Source: Cylindrobasidium torrendii FP15055 ss-10 (Eukaryota; Basidiomycota; Agaricomycetes; Agaricales; Physalacriaceae). Taken from it: a stretch of 34,934 nt of DNA. Below the pieces are notes generated by a model, which made no database searches, had not been told where the DNA came from, and saw only the letters and a list, made by a program, of their open reading frames with translations. The stretch lies in assembly GCA_000934385.1 (NCBI GenBank), contig KN880679.1:1-34934 (forward strand), written 5' to 3'. The position numbers and the translations under genes were made by a program. Positions 1 through 11,106 of the stretch are shown here, one piece after another (the first letter of the stretch is position 1; every line of letters begins with the position of its first letter).

Positions 1-253
1 TTGGTTCTGTTCGAGGCGGGGATGCGTTGTGGACAAGCGGATTACTGGCTTGTTTCGTTTCTGGTCACTGTTTCGTTTCCGGGTGATCGATAGTAAACGT
101 TTCCACCACCGCTGTCGCGCCTGGCAGGCAATGACGCATTGATGCGTCAATTCCTGCGTCAGACATCTTAGCGTCCTTGCCTCCTGTATTGGGTGCGGGG
201 CACTCAAAAGGCGTTGATGACGCTTGTCGCGGAGATCTTGTTTTGCATCCACC

Positions 254-3200
254 ATGGCAGAGAGCACTGGCAGGTTCTACAGGTGCGTTTGCGTGCCCAA
301 CGCGTTGGAGTGACATTTGACGCGTGAACAAGTGAGCGGAATCCCGTCCCAACAATTCAGACCTTCGAAAAGGCGCAAGAGCAGCAAGCAGCGGACGAAA
401 AAGCACAACAAGTCAATTCCCCACCAGGCAGTCCCAGTACAACGCGTTCTTCATTTGGCCGCGATGCAGACACTTCGGCCAGCACGTCGGGCTCTTCTGA
501 CCCGGCAAACGAGAAGGCAGCCATGGTCGCCAAAATGGCAGGGCCCAAGGAGAAGCCTACCGACCGCGTCAAGCATCGCAAAGGCGAGCGCACCGTGAAG
601 GATCCCACAACTGGTTTGGACACCATCATTAAGGACGCAGAGTTCAAAGGTGCGTGATATGAAGCGCATATATCCCAGTGACTGACGTTTTCTCAGACTT
701 CAAACAATCTCCAGCCGAGCAGGCGCCCGCACAAGCTGCAGTCGACCCCGGACGCGTCGCACCCAACCCCGCACGACCTGGCAATGTCTCGCTCCATCCA
801 TACCTCCCCGCCCAGCCTCCGTCGCTTGCAGACCTGCTGCAGAAATTTGATTACTTGCAAATTGGCCTGGCCGTCTCGCATTTCATCGTCTGGTTCCTCT
901 TTGGATTTCCTCAAGGCCGGTGGTACATACCCTTCAGCTGGCCATTCTTCTCTCTGGTTCTGCGCGGCACTCTCATTGGCGCTATGGGATTTGCCAGCAT
1001 CACTGCCGTCAGCATCATCCAGCGCACCCTAGAGAAGGAGGTGGAAAGTGTTCGTGTTGATATGCACCGTGAGCGCGGCGAGAAGTTTGCACCGCCCACG
1101 CCTGAGTCTGCTGAATGGCTCAACGCTTTCGTTCGCACCATCTGGGCACTTGTCAACCCAGACATGTTCGCCTCCATCGTCGACATGATTGAAGACATCA
1201 TGCAACAGTCTCTGCCTGGATTCGTCGACGCCGTCAAGATCAGCGACATTGGCCAAGGCGACAACCCTTTTCGCATTGTTTCTCTTCGCGCACTTCCTGA
1301 CCGCCCCGCCGACAAGGAATACCCACGCGAAGAGTGGATTGACCAGGGCACAAACGATTTGTTAAGCAAGGCTGACGAGCTTCGCGAGAAGGGCATTGAT
1401 GCCGACCAGTCTGGCGACTATGTCAACTTTGAGGTGGCATTTGCTTACCAGGCAAGACCGGGCAAGGGTTCGAAGACGCGGGCCAAGAACATTCATTTAC
1501 TTCTCGAGTTCTTCGTTGGCCTGTACGATTGGCTCCATGTCCCCATCCCGTACGTGTTTTTGCTTGAGAACAGTGTCGATCTCTAACTTTCATTCAGAAT
1601 ATGGATTCAAGTCGATGGCATCGTTGGCACCATTCGTCTTCGTCTCCAATTCATACCGGAGGCACCGTTCATTCGCAATGTCACCTTCACTTTCATGGGT
1701 GTACCTGCCGTAGAAGTTTCCGCCATCCCCATGTCGCAATATCTACCCAACGTTTTTGACCTTCCTCTCATTTCCCGCTTCGTCAAGATGGCCATCGCAG
1801 CCGGGACTGCGGAGTTTGTCGCGCCCAAGAGTATGACCCTCAATATGCAAGAGATACTCAGTGGGGCTGCCATCGGAGGTGAGTTTAGCTTTGTCTATCA
1901 CACAAAGTGAATGTCCAATCATTTCTAGACACCCGTGCCGTTGGCGTCTTCCTCGTCGTCATCCACTACGCTGAGGGGCTCTCCGCACAAGACAGTAACG
2001 GACGGTCTGACCCTTACATCGTCGCAGCATACGCCAAGGTATACCCAGATACATCTCGTCATTCACGACATACTCATACTCTGCAGTTTGGAAAACCTTT
2101 GTACTCAACGCGAATCATCCTCGGCGACCTCAACCCTGTGTATGAAGAAACAACCGCGCTCCTGGTCACCAATGAGGAAATCAAGTCGGACGAGGAACTT
2201 TCGCTAATGCTCTGGGATTCTGACCAGCACTCTGCCGAGTGCGTTGCTTTCCAATTCTTTGGTTCTACACTAACGTCTGGTTCAGTGACCTCATCGGCCG
2301 TGTCCAGCTGCCTGTCAAATCACTCATGGAGAACAAGAACAAGATGACGCGCCGCAAGGACGCTCTGGCTGGCTTTGAAGACGCGGATAATATGGATGGC
2401 ATCCTACAGTATGTTGCCCTCTACCACTTCCGTAGGTCCGCTCACTCTGCTTTGCAGCTGGTCTATTGGATTCTTCGACAAGGTTCCTCTCAGGAAGGAC
2501 CTCGAGCTACCACCTGACGCGGAGCATCAACCACCCGACATCACCAAGACCCCCGTTGAACGCGAAATACGTCCCGGCGACAAAGCTCCAAACCCTGGCG
2601 CTCGTGATCTACCACCACCACCTCCGGATGTGCAGCGCACTCGCCCTGATCCCGACTTCCCGTCTGGTGTCCTGAGCGTTGTCATTCATCAAATCAATAA
2701 CCTTGAGAGGCAGAACCTTGGCGGGACATCAGGAAAGGAGCGCGAGGGACAGGCTGGACAGGACACCGATGACCCTTCTGAGCAGAGTGCCAACCTCCCT
2801 AGCGCGTATTGCGAAATTATCATCAACGATGATTTGGTCTATAAGACGTGAGTGCCAATACCTCGCTCTTTTTAACAGTTGCTAAAGATTGTCCACAGCC
2901 GCGTTAAGCAGTACACAACGATGCCATTCTTCGAGGCTGGGACAGAAAAGTTCATTCGCGACTGGGAGTCAACCGTTGTTCGCCTCGTTGTTCGTGATTC
3001 GAGGTTGAGGGAGAAAGATCCTATCCTGGGTGTCGTCAACCTCAAGTTGAAGGACTTGTTTGCTGGCAGTTCGGAGGTCACTCGTCTGTTCTCACTCACG
3101 GAGGGAATCGGTTTTGGGTGAGTGGAGATATCAATGTTGATGATTACAGCTTGCTTATTCTTGCCCACAGCCGCATGAACGTATCCCTTTTGTTCCGGGG

Positions 3201-4167
3201 TGTCAACTGCAAGCTTCCTCCTGCTGCCCTGGGTTGGGACACCGGTACTGTCGAAATCTTGGCACCCATATCGCTCGACATTTCCGCTCCTGTAGAATCG
3301 AGTCCTTCTCAACTTTCACCATCGAAGCTCTCTTCAGCCAAGCTTGTCCTTTCCACGACGGACAGCTCGGAGACTGTCCCGGCGTCTTCTTCGCCTGCGT
3401 CGACTGGGAGCGACATCGTGTGGGACTCCTTCGATGATATTCTGCGGCTTCCTGTGTATAGCCGCTACTCGACATCACTCACCTTCGAGGTCACTGGTGG
3501 AAGCTTCCTGCGCAAGAGTGCCATGGGTATGGCCGTGCTCTGGCTGAAGGATCTTACCGACGACATCGAGCAAGATATTGAGATCCCACTTGTTGTGAGC
3601 AAAGACCTCCGACAACTTCGTCAGAATGTTGTGTACGAGTTGGAGGGTGAAGGCATACTCAAGGGTCGTATGCACGAAGCGGTGGCGAAGACGCACGATG
3701 TCCATGTTGTTGGATATATCAGGACACGCATCAGGTTGTCGAGAGGCTTGGATGAGGATCATGAGAAGCATGCGAAGACACAGGCGAGGCGCCATGCCTT
3801 TGAGACTTAGTGCGTTGTCTATCTCTCTGCTCATCCGTCTTGGCTAACACCACTCAGTGACCATGTTGAGGGCGAGGCGCAGATAGCCGAGCGCAACTCG
3901 CACGCGAACGACGATGGTGTCATAGACAAGGACGAGCAGCGTGCACTGGATAAGGCGCACAAGAGGCAACTGGCGAACCGGCAGCGCGGTATCAATGGAT
4001 TCCGGCCGTATAGGACTGGCATATGGATGAAGGAGGGCATCAAGAGTCGGCTGATGCCTGCGAAGGGGTCTGCCAAACGCGAACGTGAGTTCTTTGGCTC
4101 TACCCGTGCGAATGTTTTGAGGCCGACGTTGGATACCTTTGTAGCTGCTGTCCAATCCGAGGCTTAG
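254..4167 (+). CDS. mug190: Mug190/tricalbin-like SMP and C2 domain membrane-contact protein
   Basis: Eleven exons: 254-282, 333-649, 697-1549, 1598-1878, 1929-2038, 2087-2238, 2286-2408, 2458-2847, 2899-3117, 3171-3809, 3858-4167 (1140 residues). The start is the ATG in ACCATGG; its 29-nt exon splices in frame. Two adjacent hydrophobic segments lie near residues 168-187 and 196-223 (one contains WFLFGFPQGRWYIP), followed by an SMP-type lipid-transfer region (about 255-490). The first C2 domain (about 497-640) keeps acidic Ca-loop residues (DSNGRSD, WDSDQHSADD); a second starts near 691 and a weaker third lies near 930-1020. The tail is basic. In this family SMP-C2 proteins tether the ER to the plasma membrane and move lipids; the role here is inferred from domain order. 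The Mug190 assignment, rather than canonical tricalbin, rests on the two-segment N-terminus and C-terminal region and is less certain than the class. Confidence 0.88.
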
Positions 4168-4447
4168 GTTTTTGGTGGGAATGGACCTGTGCGCTGGATT
4201 GTGGCGGCGAGGATGAGGACACGATGAGGAACGGACTCGGACAAACAAGTCTGGTATATGTATGTTTTGTTGCATTTTTGTTGTACTTTGTACCGTGTAT
4301 ATCATGTTTGCTTCTTGAATTGGCCCTCGCGATTTTTCCTTATTATTGAGGAGTGACTGCTCAAACATTTAAGCTCAAACTGAGAGTCCATTCTAAGTGC
4401 TGAGGTTCCAATGTTCATAGATTTGTCTTCTTATAAGTTGTTCGATA

Positions 4448-6628
4448 CTATACAGCAGCTTGGTCTGCCACTACGCCTTTGATCCATAGCCCACCCTATA
4501 CAATTTCCAAAGTAAGTCCCCGAAAACTTAGGAAACTAGAGTCGAACATACCGCAGAGTACGCCGTCAAGGTTGCCTTTGGCCATACTTTGTCCATGCCC
4601 TGCCGCGTCCTCTTCCCCACTCCCGTGGCCTCCCCAAACCTTGGATCATTCCTCCATTCTGCTGGTGGCCTGCTCGATGGCGGTTGGGCCTTCTCGTCCA
4701 ACACGAACGAGCTGAAGTTTTGTAGCAGTCGCACGAGCATGAACGACGCCTCATTGTACGCGAACTGCTGACCGAGGCAAATGCGAGGGCCAGCGTTGAA
4801 GGGAAGAAAGATGAATGGTCGAGGATGGAGATATTTCTTGGCGCGGTCGTCTAGAAAGCGGTCAGGGTCGAATTCTTCGGCGTCCGGACCCCAGAGGTCC
4901 TTTCGACGGTGCATTATCCAGACAGAGTACATGACGCTAGGAATTTCTAAGCCATTGTGACGATGGAGAGAATGAGATACGGACGGTGTGCGAGCGGGAA
5001 TATAAATTGGCTTCTCGCCTGGAATTTCTGACGGCAGGGTTGTTGCAGAAATTGACTCCCTAATGTTGAATGGGACGACTGGGAACAGACGAAGGGTTTC
5101 TTCGATAATATGAATATGTATAGATCTTGTCTGGCGTGAATATAGACGTACCGTTCAATACAGCTCGAAGAAATTTCATCTCACGGATGTCGTCGAAGGT
5201 TGGCATGCGCACACTCCCGACTACCATCAGGACCTCCTCTCGTAGGCGTGTCATGACGTCTGGATACATCGAGAGAAAATACACAGCAAAGGTCAAAGTC
5301 GCCGCGGTGGTATCGCGCCCCGCCAACAGGATATTAATGGTCTCGTCGCGGACAAGTGTCGGATCGGACGTCTGCTTCAAGAGGTGATCTAACAATGACT
5401 CGTCATCATCGATACTCCCTTTCTCCGTGTCCGCGAACGTAGTGTTCTGCGATGAGATCCCATCTACTACACTGCGCTTGCGCCCCAGCGCCGCCTTGAT
5501 GATGGGATCAACATAGTCGCGCACGACCTTCGCGTGCTCGGCCGTTGCGTCCTTCGTCATCTCGTAGAGCGGCCAGGACCATCCCTTCCGCTGACGTTCC
5601 GTGATAACATCCTGCCCCTTGAGAAACGCATCAGCGAATTGGCTCGTCGGGCTCTGAGGCCTTCCAGAAACAAAATGCGGGTATGGGAGTGCATCTTCGA
5701 GGCTATTCAGACAAGACCCAAAGAGAAAATCGGTTGCGGCGTCCATGGTGAAGCGTGCGATGATCTCTTGGAAGTCTAGGGCGTAGCCTTCGCGAAAACG
5801 GGACTTCATCTGGGCGATAACGGTGTTAGCGTAGCGATCGAAAAGTTCGAAGTGTGTGATGCGGTCCCGGCTGAAGAAAGGTCGAGCCATTGAGCGGTGG
5901 AATCTTTTGTAAGTACGTGGATTAGTCACAAACGCTGAGGATCTCGGGGGTTCACTTACTTCCACATGTCACCTACAGCTATCGGTCAAGCTAGCTCACA
6001 GAGAATTGAATGCAGGCGCACCATCCGCATTGAAGACACCGACACCTAAAAATGAATGCATGCTCTTTTGAAACCACGCTCCTATGAATATATTGAGCAT
6101 TGCATTTGTAGCGCCTTGTAAATTCGTACCTTTCTCAAAATTGGAAAACTGAGTCGCAAGCATAGCCTGCATATGGTCGGGACTGGTTGTGAAGTACACG
6201 TTTGCCCAAAGGATGTGCATGTCAAATATTGTGCCTAGCTGCTCTTGCATCTCCACCGTGATGTCCGCTAGAACCCACCTGTGTTAGTGACGGCGGCATC
6301 CCAGCAAGAGCCTGTGTAACGCACCGAGATATCCAGACTTGAAACTATCCATAACGCCTCTCAGGATATCCAAATTGCCTAGGCGGCGTCCTCGGACACG
6401 CGGGGGGAGACGTGCACCCATTCTTTCAGCCTCGCGCTTCCATCGCCATTCACCGTACCAAACGTTAAATGCGATGGAGACTGGAATGCTGATCCCGACG
6501 GCCACAATGGACGACAATGCTGGCATATGGAATATGGCGACGAGGAACCCAAGGATAACGATGTACGGTGCAAGCTGGCGCGTAAGGAATTCGACGCCTG
6601 GCGGGATGTGCGGCCAGAAGTTTGCCAT
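4448..6628 (-). CDS. Cytochrome P450 monooxygenase, CYP63-like
   Basis: Seven exons on the minus strand: 6325-6628, 6022-6267, 5960-5972, 5152-5903, 4985-5099, 4552-4936, 4448-4495 (620 residues). The third exon is a 13-nt microexon completing DGDMWKFHRSM, the conserved WxxxR-type helix C region. The N-terminus has a hydrophobic anchor (about residues 18-55), so the enzyme is probably ER-bound. Visible motifs: I-helix AGRDTT (382-387), K-helix ETLR (439-442), heme loop [10 protein letters not shown] with Cys530. The last 16-codon exon supplies GGLWIK, typical of the family end. The pattern resembles fungal CYP63, known for hydroxylation of alkanes, fatty acids and aromatic hydrocarbons in white-rot fungi. 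The substrate here is unknown. All key residues are intact. It shares a 751-bp divergent intergenic region with the F-box gene at 7380. Confidence 0.92.
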
Positions 6629-7379
6629 ATTGTCGATTTGCGAGCTGAGAGAGTAGTCGATCAGGAAAAATCGAGACAGGTTCAGAGCACAGAATGAGGA
6701 AATCTTATGGGGGAGTGAGAGGTCGGACGAAGACGAGATTCGCAGTTAAATACCCTCCATACAACGACCGTGCGATCATCTGCTCCTCCTCGAGATCATC
6801 GTCTCATAGGAAGCAGCAAGCACATAATACGGCCATGAGCCACTTAGCTACGTAGGATTAGGATCTCATGACAGAGGACTTGGTTACAATCGTGGGAAAA
6901 CCCAAGAGAGAACGGCCCACGGCTCGCCATTGAATGGATCATGAATAATAGTTGTGTTATAATATTCCGGGGATCGGTATCAACCTCGCGGTTTATTGAG
7001 GCCTCAAGCATGCGGCAAAGTGTTGGGACAAACCGCTTACTCACAATAATGATGGTTGGGAGAAAGCAAGGATGATCGAACATCGATACGTTCATTGATG
7101 GCGCATCAGCATAGTGACGCAGAAGCAATGAGCATCAAATACTTCGGCCTTGTTCTCACGGACTGAGACTTGGAACTTATTTGTTGCGAAAAAGCCATCA
7201 TCATATTTGTGTGCTCGAAATTTCATCGAACCAGCATCTGATGGTTGCACGGCCGTTTCTTTCGCATGTTCGACAATGGCCTTTGTTGAGTTCCGATCAC
7301 ATGACCCTAGCGGCACCGAGCATCGAGGCCTATAAAGCTTCCAGTTTCATCTTGGCTAGTAACCACGACCATCCTCACT
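6629..7379. other. Divergent intergenic region, P450 / F-box A
   Basis: No supported gene. A weak TATTTAA (minus strand, 6746-6752) could serve the P450. The right half (from about 7094) belongs to the duplicated promoter of the downstream F-box gene, including AGTTCCGATCACATGACCC at 7294-7312 and a TATA box at 7331. Confidence 0.6.
7331..7337 (+). promoter_or_regulatory. TATA box of F-box gene A
   Basis: TATAAAG lies 43-49 nt upstream of the ATG at 7380. The equivalent position in the duplicate promoter (near 9085) reads CATGCAAG, so this element is not shared. Confidence 0.5.
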
Positions 7380-8702
7380 ATGCTAGCAAGAAAAGCAGAA
7401 ACCTCTGATTCGTTGGTCTTCGAGCAACCGAACGCGGGCGATGAACGGAAACGGGATGAAGCTGGACAAGACACGATGCCTGCAATCAAGAAACCGAAAG
7501 AAACGGATGCAGGTGAAGAGGATGGGAAGGTCATGAAAGCTGATAAGGAGAATGTTGGGCGACTTCAGAGCTTCTTCAGTTCCATGCCTGAGGACATTGT
7601 CTATGAGGTATGTAGGCTCATCCGCCTTCGGCACGGTTCATTCATTCTACAGATTCTGGGCAACGTCGAGCCTATTGGTCTCGTTCACATCTCTCGGACC
7701 ACAAAGACTCTGCGAAAGATCCTCCTGGCGAAGTCCGCGCGCTTCATCTGGCTCGAATCTTTTGCAAACATAGAGTTCTACCGCCGCAAGTTCACATCGC
7801 TGGACCACATCAGCGAGCCACGTCTCGCTGCCGTTCTGTTCGAGACACGCTGCAATGTGATTGATTTCCACGTTGAGCCACCCTTCTTTGTACTCACTTG
7901 TTTGTGGCAGGCTTGTGACAATCCTTACACGACGTCTCTTCCCCAGTTCGAATGCTGCATTCGGTTGTGCGTATACTGCATGAAAGACAGTGGCCTGTAA
8001 GCCTATTAAATATAATTCTTTGCTTTATGAGCTGAGTATTTCGCAAGCTTCACGAAAGATACTGCTCGCGCTGCGCTGGGATGGATCAACGAAAGTTCCG
8101 GCCCCGACGTCAACCTTTCTCAATCTTCGCGGGACAGAATTGCTAAACTCGCAACCATCGCGCCAAAAAGCAATAGTTCGTATATGCCTTTTTACATAAC
8201 TCTCTCTGACCCCGAGCGCTAGGCAAGGAACTCTACTACGTCAAGTCGTTTCACAGCTTGTGCATGGAATGCGTGGAAATGAACAACAAGGATTTTGCTT
8301 CCTGGTATGATTCCAAGAAGAGACATTACGAGGAGGTCAAGGAAGAGGCGCAGATAATGCGGGAGTTTGTAGCATGGCGCGCACACGTGCGAGCGGCCGA
8401 ATGGGAAAATGGTAGGCGGTCCAGGCTAGCAAACAAGTGCGTTTATTTTTGTTCTTGGAAGCGTAAGCTTGACTGATGAAATCCAAGGATATTTGAACGC
8501 CTTCGTCTTGAATGGCCCTGCGACTCAACGGAGGGCGATGATCGTGTAATCGAGTGGATTAAGAAACATAGTATTGTTCGAAAAAGGCGGGATTCGAGAT
8601 TGACTGACCGAAGTGCGTGTTATGCTGAGCAATGTGATCCAGTAGCTGACGTGGACTCATACAGCGTATGAGAGAATCCGGAAAGACATGTATGGTGAAT
8701 GA
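7380..8702 (+). CDS. F-box protein with CxxC pair (paralog A)
   Basis: Seven exons: 7380-7607, 7653-7856, 7911-7996, 8048-8175, 8223-8436, 8488-8612, 8665-8702 (340 residues). A charged, Lys/Glu-rich leader (about 1-60) precedes an F-box-like motif (SMPEDIVYEILGNVEPIGLV..., about 68-105) ending in LAKSARFIWLESF, a form common in Agaricomycete F-box proteins. Next comes C-x2-C-x17-C-x2-C, probably a small zinc site, and a charged helical C-terminus. F-box proteins normally recruit substrates to SCF ubiquitin ligases through Skp1; no substrate can be inferred. No typical LRR or WD repeats are visible. It has a tandem paralog at 9134 and a distant one at 15563 with matching exon phases; the F-box exon is exactly 204 nt in all three. 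Confidence 0.85.
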
Positions 8703-9133
8703 ATAAGCTCTGCCGAGGGCAAGTTTTCTGAGTCGACGGGCAGCAGCTAGAACCAAGTGGGGATGGATGACTGGAGCACTTGACATAGATAGCCTTCGTA
8801 ACGCTGGATCACCACGTTAGATAATCCTAATGCACATATACATCCCTAGGGAATCAGTACTAGGAATTATTCAAAGGTTGAGCTCATTCAAGCCTTCATG
8901 CTTTCGTTGATGGCGCATCAAATAGTGACCCAGAAGCGTCAAAATCTTTGGCCTTGTTCTCAGTTCAACGCAAATAAGCTAGTCATCCAAATATCTGTCG
9001 AATAAGCTTCTGAAAATTGGCTACCACGTTTGATAATGCCAAATGGCCATTGGCCTCCGTTGCGAAGTTCCGATCACATGACCCATGCAAGCTTCCAGTT
9101 TCATCTTGGCTAGTAACCACCACCATCCTCACT
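8703..9133. other. Intergenic, promoter of F-box gene B
   Basis: No gene seen. From about 8906 the sequence repeats the promoter of F-box A (GTTGATGGCGCATCA at 8906-8920; AGTTCCGATCACATGACCC at 9065-9083). Confidence 0.6.
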
Positions 9134-10654
9134 ATGCCAGAAAAAGAAGCAGAAACTTCGGATTTGTTGGTCCTCGAGCAACCGAACGCGGGAGACAAAC
9201 GGAAACGGGATACAGATGAACAAGACACGACCCCTGCACCCAAGAAACAGAAAGAAAGGGATTGTCATAATATACGCCACGCGCGCTTACTATACATCAT
9301 CGATCGCTGCCATTGTTTCTTTACTTTTATCCACTTCGTTACTACAGGTTTGTAGCGTAGCCTTTTCCCCACATCGCAATGTTCATCTTCGTTACTACAG
9401 TCGCTCGTCGTCGCCTTGCGAATCGCCTCGCGCTGCCTTACAGGGATGTGGGTGAAGAGGAGGCGAGGGTCGTCAAGGCTGAAAAGAAGAAGGCTGGGCG
9501 ACTCCAGAGCCTTTTCAGTGCCATGCCTGTGGACATTATCTACGAGGTATGTAGGCGCATTCGCCTTTAGCACAGCTCATTCAGTCTACACAGATTCTCG
9601 GAAATGTCGAACCGATCGACCTCATTCACATCTCTCGCACAACAAAGACTCTGCGAAAGGTCCTCCTGGCGAAGTCTGCGCGATTCATCTGGCTTGAGTC
9701 TTTCGCAAACATAGAGTTCTACCGCCGCAAGTTCACATCGCTGGACCACATCAGCGAGCCACGGCTCGCTGCCGTGCTTTTCGAAACACGCTGTAATGTG
9801 ATTGAATCCTTTATTCACATCTGTTCATTGTGCTCATCTGGGTGTGGCAGCATTGCGACAATCCCTACACAACGTCCCCGCCACAATTCGAATGCTGCAT
9901 TCGGTTATGCATGTACTGCTTCAGTGATAGTGGCCTGTGAGTTCAACATGTCTCTTCATAATTCTGATATAGGGGCTAACGAGTTCGCAAGCTTCACAAA
10001 AGATACTGCCCGCGCTGCGCTAGGATGCACCGGCGCGACTTCCGTCCCAGCCGTGCTTTCTCGGTCTGACAAGAGAAGAGTCGCCATGCTAGCAACTATT
10101 GCACCAAAGGATAATCGTACGTGTGGACCTTGATACTTAAATTTCACTAACTTCGAGCGTCAGACAAGGAATCTTACCATGTCGAGTCGTTCCACGCATT
10201 GTACATGGAATGCACGGGAATGGACGACGAGGCATTTGATTCTTGGTTCAAATCAAAGAAGAAGCAATACACAGAGGTACAAGAAGAGGCGGTGATAATG
10301 GGGGACTTCCTGGTGTGGCGTGCGCGTGTGCGAGTGGCCCGAAGGGATGAGGTCCGTAGCCAGCTTGCGGATAAGTGCGTTTCATTTTTAGCTCCGTATG
10401 GACTATTGACTGATTGATCCCAAGGATATATGCGCGCCTTCTCCGTGAAGGGCACCGTTATTCATGGCACGATGAAGATTGGGTGCACCAGTCCATTATG
10501 GAACATAAACTTGTTCGGCGGAAGCGGGACTCGAATTTGACGGATAAAAGTGCGCATTCAACTTAGCAACGTAAACCTGTGGCTTATGTGGCCCCATCTA
10601 GTGTACAAGAAGGTCCGAGAAGACATAATTGGTGAAGAAATGGACTCTGACTGA
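9134..10654 (+). CDS. F-box protein with CxxC pair (paralog B, carries insertion)
   Basis: Eight exons: 9134-9347, 9401-9546, 9594-9797, 9851-9936, 9992-10116, 10164-10374, 10425-10549, 10602-10654 (387 residues). The start matches paralog A, where both leaders share EQPNAGD. The F-box exon is nearly identical to that of paralog A, and the CxxC pair is kept (NHCDN... LCMYC). Relative to A, 44 codons and one intron (9348-9400) are added in the N-terminal leader by an insertion at 9263-9447. With that intron removed the whole frame is open, so the gene may still be functional. Without it the leader frame stops at TAG (about 9353-9355) before the F-box. The C-terminus is slightly longer (EEMDSD). 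The same SCF adaptor role is inferred. Confidence 0.78.
9263..9447. mobile_element. 179-bp insertion with 6-bp target duplication in F-box gene B
   Basis: Against paralog A the sequence is interrupted exactly after GAT. AGGGAT occurs at 9257-9262 and again at 9442-9447, bracketing 179 bp with no counterpart in A. I see no terminal inverted repeat. Inside, TTCGTTACTACAG is directly repeated at 9335-9347 and 9388-9400, and the predicted 53-nt intron runs from just after copy 1 to the end of copy 2. The element type is unknown: it could be a small non-autonomous element, an introner-like element, or filler DNA from break repair. Confidence 0.6.
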
Positions 10655-11106
10655 TGACTACCACTGGTGAGGAAGTGTCGGAGAGTAACTTTCGTTATAC
10701 AGGTGAAAGATGACCTACGTATATAATACTCATGCAGTACTCTTAAGATCCATGCATAGTTTTATTTGAAAGCTGTGTTCATCTATGATCTGCGTGTATC
10801 TGGATCAATGTGCGCAAGAGACACGGTCACATTTTCATGCATCATGCCTTGGTCAGAGGCCAAAAGATTCAAAATGTTGCAGTCGATATTTGCTGAATGA
10901 AAGTTCTTCCAGTGAATGTCATTGTGGATAGCTGACAGCGGATCACAAAGGTACAGCGTGACAGTGTGACACTTCTTCTTTGGGATTGCTAACACGAGGC
11001 TCCTATCATTATGTCCGGTCTAAGATCGTGCTTATAATGAGGGCGATCGGCGAGTTCCGTCGACGTCTCTTTCCTCCCACGAGAAACCCCTCTCCCGCCC
11101 GCCACG
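10655..11106. other. Intergenic, promoter of C2H2 gene
   Basis: No supported gene; the short minus ORF near 10783-10995 is not convincing. TATAATG at 11033-11039, about 70 nt before the ATG at 11107, is a possible core promoter element. Confidence 0.5.

Larger units (their letters stand above)
7094..8702 (+). repeat. Tandem segmental duplication, copy 1 (promoter plus F-box gene A)
   Basis: The unit starts near ATTGATGGCGCATCA (7094) and runs through the whole F-box gene. It aligns with 8906-10654. Shared non-coding blocks include AGTTCCGATCACATGACCC and a near-identical stretch just before each start codon containing TTTCATCTTGGCTAGTAACC. Confidence 0.75.
8906..10654 (+). repeat. Tandem segmental duplication, copy 2 (promoter plus F-box gene B)
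   Basis: Second copy of the unit at 7094-8702. It differs mainly by loss of the TATA box, the 179-bp insertion at 9263, and divergence in the exon at 9992-10116 (125 nt against 128 nt in copy 1). Confidence 0.75.

Noticed and set aside
911..1396. 161-codon antisense ORF
   Set aside because: It overlaps the SMP exon of the Mug190-like gene and has no splice partners or recognisable motif; a shadow of codon bias.
4448..10654. Secondary-metabolite gene cluster around the P450
   Set aside because: No polyketide synthase, NRPS, terpene cyclase or tailoring set is present near the P450.
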